64,000 nucleotides of DNA, taken from NCBI RefSeq assembly GCF_000204055.1, contig NW_006768779.1:899283-963282 (forward strand). The letters are read 5' to 3'. The translations under genes and the position numbers were made by a program. Source of the DNA: Melampsora larici-populina 98AG31 (lineage: Eukaryota > Basidiomycota > Pucciniomycetes > Pucciniales > Melampsoraceae). Shown piece by piece: positions 47,290-60,608 of the stretch. Within the stretch, counting starts at the first letter, position 1. Each line of letters starts with the position of its first letter. The notes below the pieces were generated by a model that had not been told where the DNA came from, ran no database searches, and worked only from the letters and a program-made list of their open reading frames with translations.

Positions 47290-49460
47290 TTCATTGATAA
47301 AAGAAAGGGATCAATGGGTGCATCCTCAGGAAAAAAATCAGTCTCAAATTATTTGAGCTCATCAGGTCCCAAAAAACCTTCAGAGAAGTCTGCTGGACTG
47401 TCTTCAACAACTTCAATTTTCCCAACCCCATGTTGGATTCCTTGGGTTCAGTGTGATTTATCAATGTGAGCCTCACTTGTGAAATCATAGTTAGATGAGT
47501 TTTGGCTAGTTGTGATTGGTATTTTGTATTTGTTGTCCCATTTCCAAAAACACACCTTCAACTCCTCCAAATGGGCTATAAGATCAAGTACTTTGATTGC
47601 AAAAGTCTTGGGTTGAGTTCTTTGGAGAGTAAGGGTAGATTGAGCCAGTAATCCAATGCTTGTATTTCTGAGAAGAAACAAATTAGTTGCACTTGTAGAA
47701 GAAGGACCAAAGGAAGGCAAATGAAAATGACTGACAATTCTGTTTAGTAGGAAAAAGACCTGTGCCATGAAGGTGAAGTTGTGCTTGATCTGTCAAGTTA
47801 ATACATTCTGTCTTTGAGTATCCGCAAAGTGTGACAAGTATTTTTGTGAAAACCTTAATTGGAACCTCTCTCAACACAGCAACTTAAAAATAAGCAGAAC
47901 TGAGCAAGAATGCAATAAGACAAATTGGTTCATTGTATACTTTGGCTTGTTTATCACCATACAAGAGACATTGTTTTTTAAAATCTGAATGGTTGGGCCA
48001 GACCAACACATCTATCTTGCTGAGAGATAAGTAGAAACCCAAGATCTCCTTCCATATTTTACCAAGAGTGGTGGTGGCCCATTCTAGATCAGCCAATGCA
48101 TTGACTACAGGCTTGGTAACCAATAGAAGAGCTTTATGCACAGTAAAGTGATGACAAGTACAAACAATGTTCCAAACTTGAGGTGTCATGCTTGGAGTTG
48201 AGATTGACTAGTCTTCATCCATCTCAACACATTTCAGAAGTCCAGCTTCATGGTCATCAACAGAGAGGCACACCTTTGCAAAGGTGAACCATTGGCTCAT
48301 GCAAGCTGATTGTAAAACATGCTTTACCTCTTTGTTTCCTCCAAGAAGCTAAATGTTTGCTGAATACTGCAGAGGAATTGAAGTAATTAACTATGCTTGT
48401 ACCATAAGTGGGTGATTCAGTATGTCCTTTGCAAGGTTGTTGAATGCATGTAAGACACATGCTAATCCAATAACCTCTGGGTGAGCTTTGTCAATAAAGG
48501 ACTGCATTGTAGTAGCAATCAACAATTATAGACAGATTCCAAAAGGCAAGGAATGATCCAAGAGAAAAGCAAAAGACTGACCCAAAATTTGACCATTGAA
48601 GATGGTGAGTCAGTAACAACTGCATTTCTCTGATTGCAATTAACTTCAGAATGTGCCAGGGTTTCATTGAGTGCCAAGACTAAGTTTTTGGAGGTGTGCT
48701 GGGTCTGGTGAAGGTTAAAAGTGCCTTGATGAACTGCTTGACCTCAGATCCAAGTAAGACAAGGACAGTGTATACACTGTTCCTTCCAACATCAGTCCAT
48801 CCATCTAGAGATATTGTAAGACTGCTTTGTTGTATAAGATCTTGGCGCATTTCAATCACACATTTTGCATGAAGCTTGGGAAGAATCCAATCCATCCCCA
48901 TATATATAGAGGGAGGCTTGTACGCGATAACTAAAAGACGCTCTGAAAGAGTTTGTAATCTTTGTTATGGAGGAAAGCAAATGGAATACGCCTCATTATC
49001 AAAGACCTGAGAAGTATGTCATATGACTCGTCGCGCTTCTTCTTGCTTTGTTCACTGAAGTGATGAAGTTTGTTCTTGTTCTTTGTAAAGTCAAGAAGAG
49101 TCTTTTCTTCAGGAGCTACAGAGGGAGAGACGACAGGAGCAGCAGAAGATGAAGTCGATGCTGGTTGCTTTGCTTCGTCGTTATTGATTGGTTGCCAGTA
49201 TTTGGGCTGGTATTGATTTGCATTCATTGGTCATGTGGGCCTGAAGTTGGGAAGGCCTGCCGTCCATTCTCTTCTGACATTTGCATCGGGCCATCCATCG
49301 CGCCTTGGTCGAATCACGTTTTTCAGACATCTCGAAGCCTGTCCATTACATAGTGCGTTAGTTTGCCGTTGGAATCCACGTGTATATTCTTTGATGAACT
49401 TGCAGATTTCGAATGCTTTGGCTTCAATGACCTTTTTGGTCAACTGTTCGGTAATCGTAT
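47290..49460 (-). mobile_element. Dead hAT-type transposase remnant
   Basis: Reading the minus strand from 49443: a degenerate N-terminal part (GFQRQTNALCNGQASRC), a Ser/Ala/Pro linker, LLRSLIMRRIPFAFLHNKDY, LTISLDGWTDVGRNSVYTVL (the hAT/DUF659 catalytic-domain hallmark), SIVNYFNSSAVFSKHL, then QAKVYNEPICLIAFLLSSAYF near the C-terminal dimerisation domain. The frame changes at least four times and contains stops. Ends were not located with certainty; CCAAACGGGACCTTAGAT at 49541-49558 may be one terminus. Confidence 0.65.
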
Positions 49461-49915
49461 AACCGAATCTGCCCCTTGAGGATATAGGGACAAAGTGAAA
49501 TATATTGTTTTTATGTTGTAACGATGTATTACCAAAGCTACCAAACGGGACCTTAGATAAAACACGTTAAGATATAGTGCGATATATGTAATCAAACCCA
49601 CTTAAAAAAAGTTCGATGACTGAACGAGACGAGGCTGGAAAGTTGTAAGAAGCCTTGATAGAACAAGCTTCGGTGGTATGTGTTTGTTTCCTCTATATGA
49701 CTCTCATGAATTTATTTGATGAAACTATGTCTCCTCGAAGCACAGGGGAAAGGAGTGACAGAACAATCAAGCGCATCCCAGTAAAAGCCGAGGTAGGGTA
49801 TTATAAGGGTATCAACGTTCAAGTCCAACTGCCCTTCTGATTCTGGAGTCAAGTGAACATCTCGATTTAAAGGGTTTCGGATTCGATCTCGATCTGCTCA
49901 AACTACGCTTCAATC

Positions 49916-52900
49916 ATGTCCTATAATATTTCAGAACTCTTCGTCCCCTCACTCGCTGGGCTTATTTCGCTTTACGTCCTATGGTCTTACTTTGTCTCTT
50001 CACCCAAATCCTCAACCCCAACCCCGAAGGTTCCAACTCTCAATGGTAACTTCAAGCCCGGTAATCAGTCTGCTGACCTTCCAGAAGCAGGTCGGGATTT
50101 CGTCAAAAGAATGGAACTGCAGGTCAGAGCCTCTTCTTGATATGGTCTAACCTAATACTCTTGACCGAAGCCTTTCCTGTTCGATTTTTTAGAAGAAGAA
50201 AGTTGTCGTTTTCTATGGTTCCCAGACTGGCACAGCCGAAGATTACGCAACCAGATTGGCAAAGGAAGCTAAATCACGATATGGAATCAGCAGTCTGGTA
50301 GCCGATCCGGATGAGTGCGTTATCTGACTTTGTCTCAATGAACCTCAGTCGGTCTTCGTTCTCATTCTCCAACTATGATCAACAGTTACGACTTTGATAC
50401 GCTCGATCAGATGACCGAAGATCAATTAGCGGTTTTCGTGATGGCTACTTATGGCGAAGGGGAGCCCACCGATAATGCGGTCAACATGCTCGAGTTCCTC
50501 AAGACTACACCTAAAGATCAACTCGACCTCAGCAAGTTGAAGTTTGTCGTGTTCGCCTTGGGGAATCGTACATATGAGCAATTTTGTTGGTCATCGGTCT
50601 TCCTCATCTCATCTTCGGGATCCTATACTTTCCTTACTTCCTGTGCATAAGCGATATACCATGAAGGATCATCGAATGAACATCAGTCATCAAGTGACTT
50701 TTCGCTTTGATTCATCCTCATACAGCAACTTTCTTAGCCCTTATAAGACTGGGTCTCGCTTTGCACAATATCTAAAAAATTCTCAAATCCTCAACATCCT
50801 ATTTCACTTGAGTTGAGAGGCTTTCAAACTGATTCGCTGTCTCTTATGTATTTCTAAACATTCAAGGCGCGATGGGCAAGATCATAGACGAAGAGTTGAC
50901 GGGCAAAGGGGCACGGAGAATCGGAGAGTTAGGCATGGGAGACGATGACAAGTCTATGGAGGAAGGTCAGCCAGTTCACAATTCCCCCACATTTACCTTA
51001 CCTTTTCCATTACGCTTGGACTAATATTCTCGATGTCTTGTATCAGATTATCTCGCTTGGAAGGACCCCATGTGGTTAGCCGTCCAAGCTGAGATGGGTT
51101 GGGAGGAAGGTGCTGGAGGTGATGTAGCGGACTTTGATGTCAAAGAGATTGATCCAAAAGAGGCCGATGAGAGCAGGGTTTACAAGGGCGAGCTCAGTGC
51201 CCGAGCACTGCTCGGCACCCCCGGCGTTTTCAATGCTAAGGTCAGTAGAAGAATGATATCGCTCACCAATTGACATTGATCCGATGTTATTTGTCCACCT
51301 CAGAATCCGTATATCGCACCCGTGTCTGAAACAAAGGAACTGTTTATTGCTGGTGATCGAAATTGCGTACATGTAGAATTTGACTTGAAAGGCAGTGGAT
51401 TACGGTATCAGCCTGGGGACCATCTCGCTGTTTGGCCTGTCAATCCGGACTCGGAGGTCGAGCGTCTGATGAAACTCCTGGGTTTATGGAAAAAGAGGGA
51501 AACGGTAGTAGACCTGTGTGTAATCTCGATTTTTAAGCAATGAATTGAATCTGGGTCTGATTGATATCTTTTTGCTTTCCTCTCAATCAGCACTTCGCTA
51601 GACCCCACCTTGGCCAAGGTACCGTTCCCGAGCCCAGCAGCTTACGATGCTATCTTCCGCCACTATCTGGACATCTCTACCACCGCCTCCCGTCAATTAC
51701 TCTCCTCATTAGCTCAATTTGCACCTACCGAACGTGCTCGAGAGGAAATGCGTGAATTGGGTACAAACAAAGATCGTTACTCGAATACAGTAGCTCGGCT
51801 TGGGCTTCGATTAGGAGAATGTATGATGATGGCGATGAATGGTCCGTTAGAGTCAGAAGATCCATTGTCAGAAAATTTCGGAGCGGGCTGGTTAGAAGAA
51901 TGGAAGATTCCGTTTGATCGGATCGTTAGTGGACTGCCAAGGCTACAACCTAGGTTTTATTCGATCTCGAGTTCACCAAAGATGGTCCCCGACAAAGTTC
52001 ATATCACCGTCAGTCGTAGTATCTTTCTTGAATACACAAAACATATAATGTTCATGCTGGTCTGGAGGGAGAAGGTCTGAAGGCTGATGTTACCGACGTT
52101 GTGATGTCTAGGCGGTTGTGTTGAAGTATGGATCCGGGGACCGGCTTGTATACGGGTGTGGAACAAATTACGTGAGTAAACAACTTTCATTGGGTATGTG
52201 ATATTGTTCAGACAGCATATAATAACTGACCTTGTTCACGTGTTTCTAGCTTTTGAATGTCAAACTCGCACTCAATGGAGAACATGAGCGACTAGCAAAC
52301 CAACCAATCGATCAGCGTCATCACGGGGTACCGAAATACAAACTCGAAGGGCCGAGGGGCAAGTACCTAGGCCCCTCAGGCGAGTTACGGATACCAATTC
52401 ACATCCGGCGTTCCAGCATGCGTTTACCTACATCGCCACACATACCGGTGGTGATGATCGGACCTGGCACGGGAGTAGCCCCATTCAGATCATTTATACA
52501 GGAACGAGTGACAAGTGCGCGTAAGGCAAAGGAGCGCGGGGGTGGCCTGGAGCAGTGGGCCAATATTGTGTTGTTTTATGGATGTCGAAAGGAGAATGAA
52601 GATTTCTTGTATCGTGAGGAGTGGGATCAATATGCAGCAGAATTGGACGGAAAGTTCAAGATGGTGCGTACTGATGTCTTTCGCTCCTACGTCATCACAA
52701 TTAAAATCCTTTGAGAACCAAGGCAGCTGAATGAATGACCATTTCGTAGTTCACCGCTGTTTCACGAAAACCTGGAACTGAGAAGAAGCGATATGTACAG
52801 GACGATATCTGGGATCAGCGTAGCATGATTGGGGAGATGATTCTACAGAAGAAAGGATACACATATATCTGCGGTGACGCAAAGCACATGGCTAAGGATG

Positions 52901-53101
52901 TAGAAGAGACCTTGAGGAAGGTTTTGGGTGAGTACCGAGGAGGGACAGCTGAGGTAGAAGGAGCCCAAGAGTTGAAAATCTTGAAAGATCGGAACCGATT
53001 ACTATTGGTAAGCACATCGATATCAAGACTTTTTTACCCTTCTTTTGTGGCAATATTATAATCGCTAATCAGTTGTGTGCTTGTAGGATGTGTGGTCTTA
53101 G
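49916..53101 (+). CDS. CPR: NADPH-cytochrome P450 reductase
   Basis: Eleven exons (49916-50122, 50193-50314, 50386-50585, 50867-50965, 51047-51240, 51304-51515, 51591-52008, 52112-52171, 52250-52663, 52750-53007, 53087-53101) sum to exactly 733 codons. An N-terminal ER anchor ([16 protein letters not shown]) is followed by the FMN site [24 protein letters not shown] and LGNRTYE; the FAD motif RFYSISSSP and GCGTNYLL; the NADPH site [23 protein letters not shown] and [14 protein letters not shown]; and the invariant C-terminal Trp in DVWS. It passes electrons from NADPH to P450s such as Erg11 and to other ER oxygenases. The last exon is only 15 bases. It is convergent with CSL. Confidence 0.95.
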
Positions 53102-53915
53102 AAGAAACGTAAATTAGCATGGAAATACGGATAAAGTTTCTCTGTTTATTCTTGTGATAAATTTCCTATCCATTATACACTAGAGCAAAGGAGTAGCAGC
53201 TAGCTACTCGTATATCTCTAGTAGCATGACTTTCATATGTACACGGTCTCGATTGTTTGACTGTTCATTTGTGTGGCTGTACCGAACACTTCTATTCAAC
53301 ATTGCAATCAAAACCCGAACTTGTTTATGAATGCTGCTCCTCTACATCATGCGACATACTCAGCGCATGCAACATATGCCATGTCAATGTACGTTGCCCA
53401 CCAACAGAGCCTCCGAAGTTGCTGCACACGTGGCAAAATACGAGGAAGATGTACGGAACCACCACTGGCAGCGGCCAGGAAGACGAGTTTCTACGATCAC
53501 ACTACCGTGAGCATGTATGTGATCGTGTATCTAACAGATTGACACTGCCATACCAATACATGATTTGGGCAACTGACTGTCGACGTTTTTGATGATTGGG
53601 GCATCATGTCTACAGCATTATGTACCAGCAACGATTAAGCAAGCAGCGCCTTTCCTCAATTTACATGCTATCTTATACTCAAGATGTATATTCTTTCCCT
53701 TGCAAACTGCAAAACATCTGAGAAGAAAACAAACTTGAAAGGGTGAACTGAAGAAATTTAAACCAAATAAGATAAAATGAACGTTATTCCACAAACTAAT
53801 TACAGTTGAATAATTAACAAAAATTGACCCATTTATCCCAGAGAAATAACACGATCATACAATTACAACAAAAGAGTCCTAGGCCATCAAATCCAAGTAC
53901 TGCCAATCGATTCAA
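53102..53915. other. Convergent 3' intergenic region
   Basis: About 0.8 kb between the stop codons of CPR and CSL. It should hold both terminators and polyadenylation sites. Open frames around 53257-53592 have no recognisable content. Confidence 0.45.
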
Positions 53916-56900
53916 TCACATTGGCTCCGCATAATAAATCTACGAATATTCAATCAAAATTAGCTTCCAAAGGTTAGGTCCAAAAATAGGATATACCGCA
54001 CCTTCGATGGGAAAACAACTCCATCTTCTCTGACCATCACAATTTGATGCTTCTTAGGTCCTCCGTCTGGTCCAAGCTCACCAGGTACCCCACTGGGAGG
54101 CAAGGCTACAATCACCTCGGCGCACTTATATTCCACTATCTCACTTGGCACAGCGCCAAACCAAACCCGGAGCTCCCTTGAGAAATTTGCTCCATAAATG
54201 GCTGGATGACGCGAGAAACTGATCAGTAACGACTCGTTCAGGTTGCGTCGAGGAAGAAATCTTAACGGCGTACTAATCATTTTCATGTCTTGTGCGTCTA
54301 TCCTATTTTTCGGCATCGATATGGGGTTTGTCAACAAGTACTTATGTACGACAGGTATCGGTGTAGGTGAGTCCACTCCAATTGGGCAGTATGGAATAGG
54401 CGTCCTGAACACTTCGCTTACTGCTCCCTGCGTGCTAGCTGCCGAAGATGGCTTGGAGTCAAATAGGACAGGCGGGATCCAGAAGGTATGACGCTCAACG
54501 TCACATCCCACGATCGTCCATACCGCAGGTTCTCCGCATTCAATCGTCCAAACCTTGGCAGCGTTTGGTGGGTGTTGAGGCGCAGAGTATGCTCCGTGTT
54601 GCATCGAATGGTGGTGATGCGGATGATAATTATGATGCATGCCATCTGAGGACTCTGTTCCAAGATCAGAGTATCCCCCAGTCGACGCATTTGATCCTGC
54701 TCTTCGCCTGCCTGCTTTCCCAGGGCCTATGACACGCCCCATCCCACTCGAGGAACTTTGAGAGGTTGAAACGCGTCGAGTTCTTTTGACTTTACCACCA
54801 TCAGAAGATATGTACTCCATAGTATCGCCTATCCTGCCTGCAGGACCTACACTGCGAGCACGTCCGGGGGCTGCAGAGTTAGGAGATATGGGCTGGGTGA
54901 GTTGGTTTGACATGAAGGTAGCTTCCGCAAGTGCTACTTCACTACTAGTCAATCCGAACGACGAAGCGCTTGAAGGAGGGCTGATCATTGAAGCAGGAGC
55001 GACAGGGATACGTGAGGCCTCAGGACGGTGTATTCCAACATTCTCGCCTGAAAAATAAATCTCACTCGGTAAGTATGGAAAGACCCACTCAACAAGATTG
55101 CAAGTTCGCTCTTACCCAAACAAGCTAAAAAAGACCCTGCTCCAGGGAATGGCGAGCCTGGCGCACTTTGGTTTGCGTTCGCATAGACCCCCTCTGGATC
55201 CGACATCACCTCGAGAGCTATCTTGTGGAGCTGAGAGACTGGGTCTCCGATGATTTCGCCAGGTGCGACGGGTAGGTCACGTGACATGGCTGCTCCCGAG
55301 CCGTGACCATCGAGGCTGGCACCACCGGTCGCAGTTGAGCCTTTGTCGACTTTACGGATGACCATGACAGGTGAAACAACAGCAGTAGAGAGGCATTGAA
55401 GGACGATGGGTTGGTTATAGTATATTGGTACCGGACCTGCGCCTTGAGCCACCGGGAGTGCATTGGCTGGAGGCCTTGGGTATCCGGGTGGTGGAGGTGA
55501 ACCGTGATGTTCTGCACTAGCCGAATGAGGAGAATTTTTGAGGTCGACCAAAAAGATTATGAAAGGATCCCAACAGGATGTTCTAGCTACGAAACAAGTA
55601 CTCTCTTCAGATGGACTGAAAGGCTTTTCATCTATGCCAGCCATTGCTCTCCAGTCACCAGCGGGAAAACTTGCGGATGGTCCCGAGACACAAAGATATT
55701 TGGTTGAAACAGTCTCTGCATGATGTAGATAAATCAGATCAGTCTATTTATCTAGAAGACAAGACACATGAATATTGCGTACGTGATCGGAGTCGATTGA
55801 AAAGTGCGATCGTTGTCCCGTGATGGATGCAAACTGTGGGTTGTTTTATAAAAGTTGTAAGTGAAATATTCATCGCCCCTAAATGTTATAGGCGAAAGCT
55901 GCTATACTGACGATCAAGATTTTTGATACTCTGTCTTTTCTTGCTAGGTTTACTAATCACCTTAATTGGTCTACTGGGAAAGGTGCCAATGTGACGATGT
56001 TCAGGGGAGCCAAAGCCGGGCCCGATCACTTTGACGAGCGCTTCGACCCTTTTAGTCTTCTCATCCACTTCGGAGATGTGAAGCTGATTGAATGGAATAA
56101 CTATATATCAATCACGGATGAATAATGGAATAGCAGTAGTGGAAATCTTACCTGCTTCCCGACACAGCGACCAGCAATCACCACATCATCCAAGGATGCT
56201 TGATCGCCTACCACATGGCCAGACATAGACATCCATTCAGAATAGGCCTCCGACGGCATCGACTGTTCACCAGACATTGATATGATGGTCGTAGGTGGAA
56301 CGAGCGCGACACGATGATTTCCGATGGGCCTTCTGGGATCAGCCTCTGCAGCAGACCACCAACTGCATCCCAATAGCAATGCCGACGGCGGTGGACAAAG
56401 GAATCTTTATGAATGGAATTAGGATAAGCAAATTGTACTTTGACATTTTACCACCGAATGATAAAGAGCTACCAACCGTTTTTCAGCACCATAAGATTTT
56501 TGGGCAACTTTACCCGACAGAACCAAAACAGTGCGTTCGCCCAATAGAAACCTGTTAGATGATGACAGGTATTGTTGAATGTGTGGTCTGTTGGAGTACG
56601 AAGAGGTAGAATTGGCCCGGAGTATTGGTGTCAGCCGCGGTTCATACCTGAGAATCTCCTCGAGACAAATCAAAAAAGTGATAAAGCACAAATGACGCAC
56701 GCCAACAAAGCTTCACGCTCGGCACGGGAGATAGAATGCTCCGGATAGGCCATTAGCTGCGTTTGGTGGGTTGTATACTGATGATGACCTCCTGGTTGAT
56801 GATTGTAAGCTATTTCACCTGGCCCCATACCTAAGCCTTCGAGGCTCTGCACACCATAGGAATTTCCACCTTCAATATGGAGTCCAGCAAACTGCGAACC

Positions 56901-58174
56901 AATCTGAGCAGGGAGTTGCTGCGCCGAGGCAGACCAGGCAGTATTAAAAGCCTGTGACATCCCACCTTCGTCCGAAGAGTGACCAAGGGCAAGGGAAGAA
57001 GAACGTGCCCTGGTGTAGGTAGAGTCAATGGATGTAGAGCGCGAGTAAGAAGCCCCAGCAGACATAGGTGCTTGTAAGTGTTGGTTGCTTGAACCTCTTA
57101 ATGCACTGGGCGAACGGGAGCGTTGCCCAGAAAGTGGAGCAGAGGGTATATCGAGGCTGAGGGGCGACTCGTGACGGTTAGAAGATAGCCCATCGTCTAC
57201 AGAAGGGTCGTTCGACATCCGCCTGTTCAGAACCTGATGACGGGGATTTGTAGGGGTTGCAAGATGGCCAAAGATTGAGTTTGAATTATTGTACTGCTCA
57301 AGAGCATCTGTTTGACTGGAGGGAAGTTCATAGATGCCTTGACGCGGACTGGTTCCATTTCCTTGACTGTTTTCTGCTTCCTGGATAGAAAGAGAGAGCT
57401 GTCGTTGTTGTTGATGATGATGCGAAGTGGGGTCAAATTGAGACGAGTTGTCATAATCGGATTTAAATGCAACAGAGTAATTGTTGTTCTGGAAGGCCAT
57501 GTCGGCTGGTGTAATGGGTGTGTGAAGATTCGGCCATGAAGACGACGAATCTGAACCGCTGCGGGAACGAAAGTGGTCAGGATGTCCAGCTATAGAGCTC
57601 TGAATCGAGGCATCTGAATATGTTCTCAGCCGGCTTGGAGATCCGTGAAGTTGATTTTGATGAGATGGCAAGGATGGGATCAATGATGAACTACAATAAG
57701 TAAGGATAGCGTCAATTGACTAGACGCAGAAAATATGGCAGCATGAAATCAAACTTACCCTTGCTGGTGAGAATGATGGGAAGGTTGAAAAAGATTATGT
57801 TCGAAAGAATAGGACGTAAAGTGCCCCGCGGGCTGTGGAATGTCTAGACCAACTGAGCCTGAACGCAATGAAGAAAGAAGTGGATTTGGAGAAGCGTCAT
57901 CGGAGATTGGATGAGGTTGGAGGAGTGTAGGATACGAGCGGGAGTGTGACAAATGGTTTGAGGATTTTCGTGGAGAACCTGATAACTCAGGATCGAGCTC
58001 AGCTTCAGCTTGGTGGTAGAGTTGATCCTGAATAGTTTGCGCTGAGGGTGGATCAGGGGTGGCAGACCAGGAATGTGGATGCCACGGAGTACTTTGGTCA
58101 TTGGTATTATGACTGTTAAGTTCGGTCGAGTATGAAGAGGTCTCAGTCGAGGAAGGATAAAGATAATTAGACAT
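53916..58174 (-). CDS. CSL (CBF1/RBP-Jk/Lag-1) family transcription factor
   Basis: Eight exons (58174-57759, 57690-56701, 56647-56477, 56404-56152, 56083-55912, 55715-55116, 55047-54002, 53939-53916) sum to exactly 1224 codons. About 450 N-terminal residues are Ser/Gln/His-rich and disordered. The Rel-like N-terminal domain then has RTVLVLSGKVAQKSYGAEKR and FLCPPPSALLLGC; KQRVEAL-type and KRQSIKNLDQTVSTKYL mark the link to the beta-trefoil, with PIVLQCLSTAVVSPVMVIRK inside it. The C-terminal domain, with low-complexity inserts, ends VVFPSKIYYAEPM. Fungal CSLs (S. pombe Cbf11 and Cbf12) bind the GTGGGAA element without Notch and act in adhesion, cell cycle and lipid genes; that role is transferred by homology. 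The long N-terminus fits the Cbf12-like class. Confidence 0.9.
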
Positions 58175-59697
58175 GATAATGATTGATGAGGAAGTTTGAG
58201 AATGTTTGGCTGAATCTTATTGGAGGACGCTCTCCCTCTTCTTGATTGGTCTGTTCACAGAATTTATCTGCTGATGAATCTTGCGCCAGAAGAGGAAGGA
58301 AAATGCAGGCGCGGACCACGACGAGCGTCGAGGGCTCAGTCTTTATAAAAGCGCGACGCTTCACCGCGATGTCACCTTTCTCGGCCTCCGATCCTACCCC
58401 CATCAAGCTTAGTTTTATTAAGAGAAGTTGAAAGCGCGTTGCCTCGCTTCCATTCTGTCTATGTATATATTCCGGCCAGTCATTACTTCGAAGCTTTCAA
58501 TCAAAAAAGCTATGTATGTATATATCGACGAATCCTATGATGCATATTCACACCCCAGTCAGCTCTCATGCGTACACCGTAACATCTCGTCACTGATACA
58601 GAATTTTGTACCTCTTCGATTCTTCCATCGTGGGCACCGATAGCAACAATCGCAGAGCAAAGTCACCATATCCATTCAATTCTGTCGAGCTATCAAACCC
58701 TGTTTGAGGGGACTGACCCGCAGCGGCGCGTAAATTACCAAGTCTCAGAGGTATCGGCGAATTTTGACTTCGAGGTCGCACTAGGGGCAAAGATTTGTTC
58801 AAAAATACACGCAAGCTAACATCTAGTGACAGTAAGGTATCTCACAGCATGGGAATAATTGGAGATGAGGTGAATATGGTGCAATGAGTTCCAAGGTCTT
58901 TCATGCGCATCGGAGGAGCACCCGATGTGGGCCTGATAGGAGGAAATAGGAAGGTGACCGTGGATATGTAAGGACGATATGTAACCGCAAAAGACGCGAA
59001 AGAGGTAGATTTCATGTGTACAATGATACATTTTTCTCACTAGAAGACATAAGGAAAATGAGTGAAAACCAATTGAGCTGAATAGCAAAGGGTCAAAACT
59101 TCAACAGAGAAATACAAACAAAATGGCATTTGAGAAAGTTTCTCTCATGAATGGTGGCTTCTCAAGAGTTTTCCTTTTGATGCTGGTAGAATAGGTATGG
59201 TGCTTGTGTGATTCCGGCTAAAACTCATAGTCGAAAGGTTTTAGCTTGAATCGGGGCGTAGAGCCCTAGTTGCAATGTAGAAGAGAAACTATACAGGATA
59301 GTATCTAGGTGTACATGCAACTTACTAGAAGGTTAATAAAAAGGTCCGCTATGGGGCGGACTAAAAAAGTATTACAAAATATCATAAAAGGGAGAGGAGT
59401 GGTGGGACAATTTTAATTTAGATTAATCAACTATCAGGACGATGATAGGAAGATTAAAATAAGGTCTGGTCTCGAGTAAATGAGAATACTATTGATGAGA
59501 GGAATGAAGATCTTTAAAATAAAGATAAGAAGTGGGAAGAACAAATAGTTCGAGACCATTCACTTTGAATATAAGTAAATCAAATGGTAAACAGCTCTCA
59601 TTACTTGGAAGGTAATGAGGGATTTTTAGTAAGATTGCACAGGAGTGCAATCGCGTAAGACGCGAATTTGGCTTTCTAAGAATTCGTCGAGGCTACA
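58175..59697. other. Intergenic upstream of CSL
   Basis: The long 5' flank of CSL. A minus-strand frame at 58590-58814 (QNSPIPLRLGNLRAAAGQSP) looks protein-like but cannot be connected to a start or a family. I see no clear gene. Confidence 0.4.
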
Positions 59698-60305
59698 TCA
59701 CGTGGCCCCGTAACCTATTCTCGTACCTAGAAGATTTCTCCTAGCACCCAAGGATTCAGGAATGAGAGCTGGTAGGAATGACATGGACTGAGACGCTCCG
59801 ATTACGTGGTCAAAATGAATTTTGACAGCATGACCAGTTCCATCAATCAAGATCCGTCTGCGCGTCATCCCAGGTGGAACTGTCGAAGGGCCAACAGAAA
59901 AAGTAACGTGATCCTGCAATTATCAACAGCCTGGAGCCAAAAGCTACAACTTTGCGGGGAAAAGGATACTCAGAGCCTCAGATTCGGAGTGCTTAAAGAC
60001 GCGTTACCATCTGGGCAGATGTTCAACGGACCGGCTCAGAGTGGAATCGATCCCCACCGCAATGCCCAACCTTGCTTTACATTGTTTGCTTCCCTGACAA
60101 ACAAACATCACTTTACTCTGCAGGCGAAGTTGTTCAAAACAACTTTATACACGATCTGGTATCCTAACATGATAGGCACTCTGAATAATGCGGCCGAAAA
60201 CCCAGTGTAAAGATGAATTCAAAGATTGGGCACGGTGTGAATACACGCTGTATGCCCCTTTACAAGTGGGACATAAGGCTTGAAAACTCACCTCAAGGAT
60301 GGCAT
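59698..60305 (-). CDS. Possible small gene, 97 aa, unknown
   Basis: Three exons can be joined on the minus strand (60305-60292, 60180-60117, 59913-59698) with GT-AG introns and an uninterrupted 98 codons: MPSLRVPIMLGYQIVYKVVL, then DHVTFSVGPSTVPPGMTRRR, ending GARRNLLGTRIGYGAT. Basic residues and the phase fit are suggestive, but the 14-base first exon and unknown family make the model tentative. It lies just left of the TA-flanked MITE. Confidence 0.33.
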
Positions 60306-60366
60306 GATGGAGTGGTGTTTCTTTCTTGATAACAAGAAGACATGTAGAAGATAATTATGAAATTTA

Positions 60367-60606
60367 TGGTGTTCAAACCTCAAAATTAATTCATGCAAGT
60401 TTTGTGCAAGTTCTGTGCAAGATATGAATAGAACTTGCACAAAACTTGCAAGAGTCGGTCTCGCACGGTTTTTGCACGGTTTGGAACACAATAACTCAGG
60501 TTGTCAAAAAAATTAATGTGCAAGATTAGTGCAAAAAATCTTGCACGGATCTTGCACAGATCTTGCATGTCGGTCTTGCACAGTTCTTGCACAGGTTTGA
60601 ACACCC
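60367..60606. mobile_element. 240-bp MITE with TA target duplication
   Basis: Inverted ends (T/G)GGTGTTCAAACCT flanked by TA at 60365-60366 and 60607-60608, the pattern of Tc1/mariner-type MITEs. The interior consists of degenerate repeats of TTGCACAG or CTGTGCAAG in both orientations. No coding sequence. Confidence 0.7.
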
Positions 60607-60608
60607 TA

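Noticed and set aside
53257..53592. 111-codon Cys-rich frame between CPR and CSL
   Set aside because: It lies in the convergent 3' region, overlaps another frame, lacks a signal peptide and cannot be extended.
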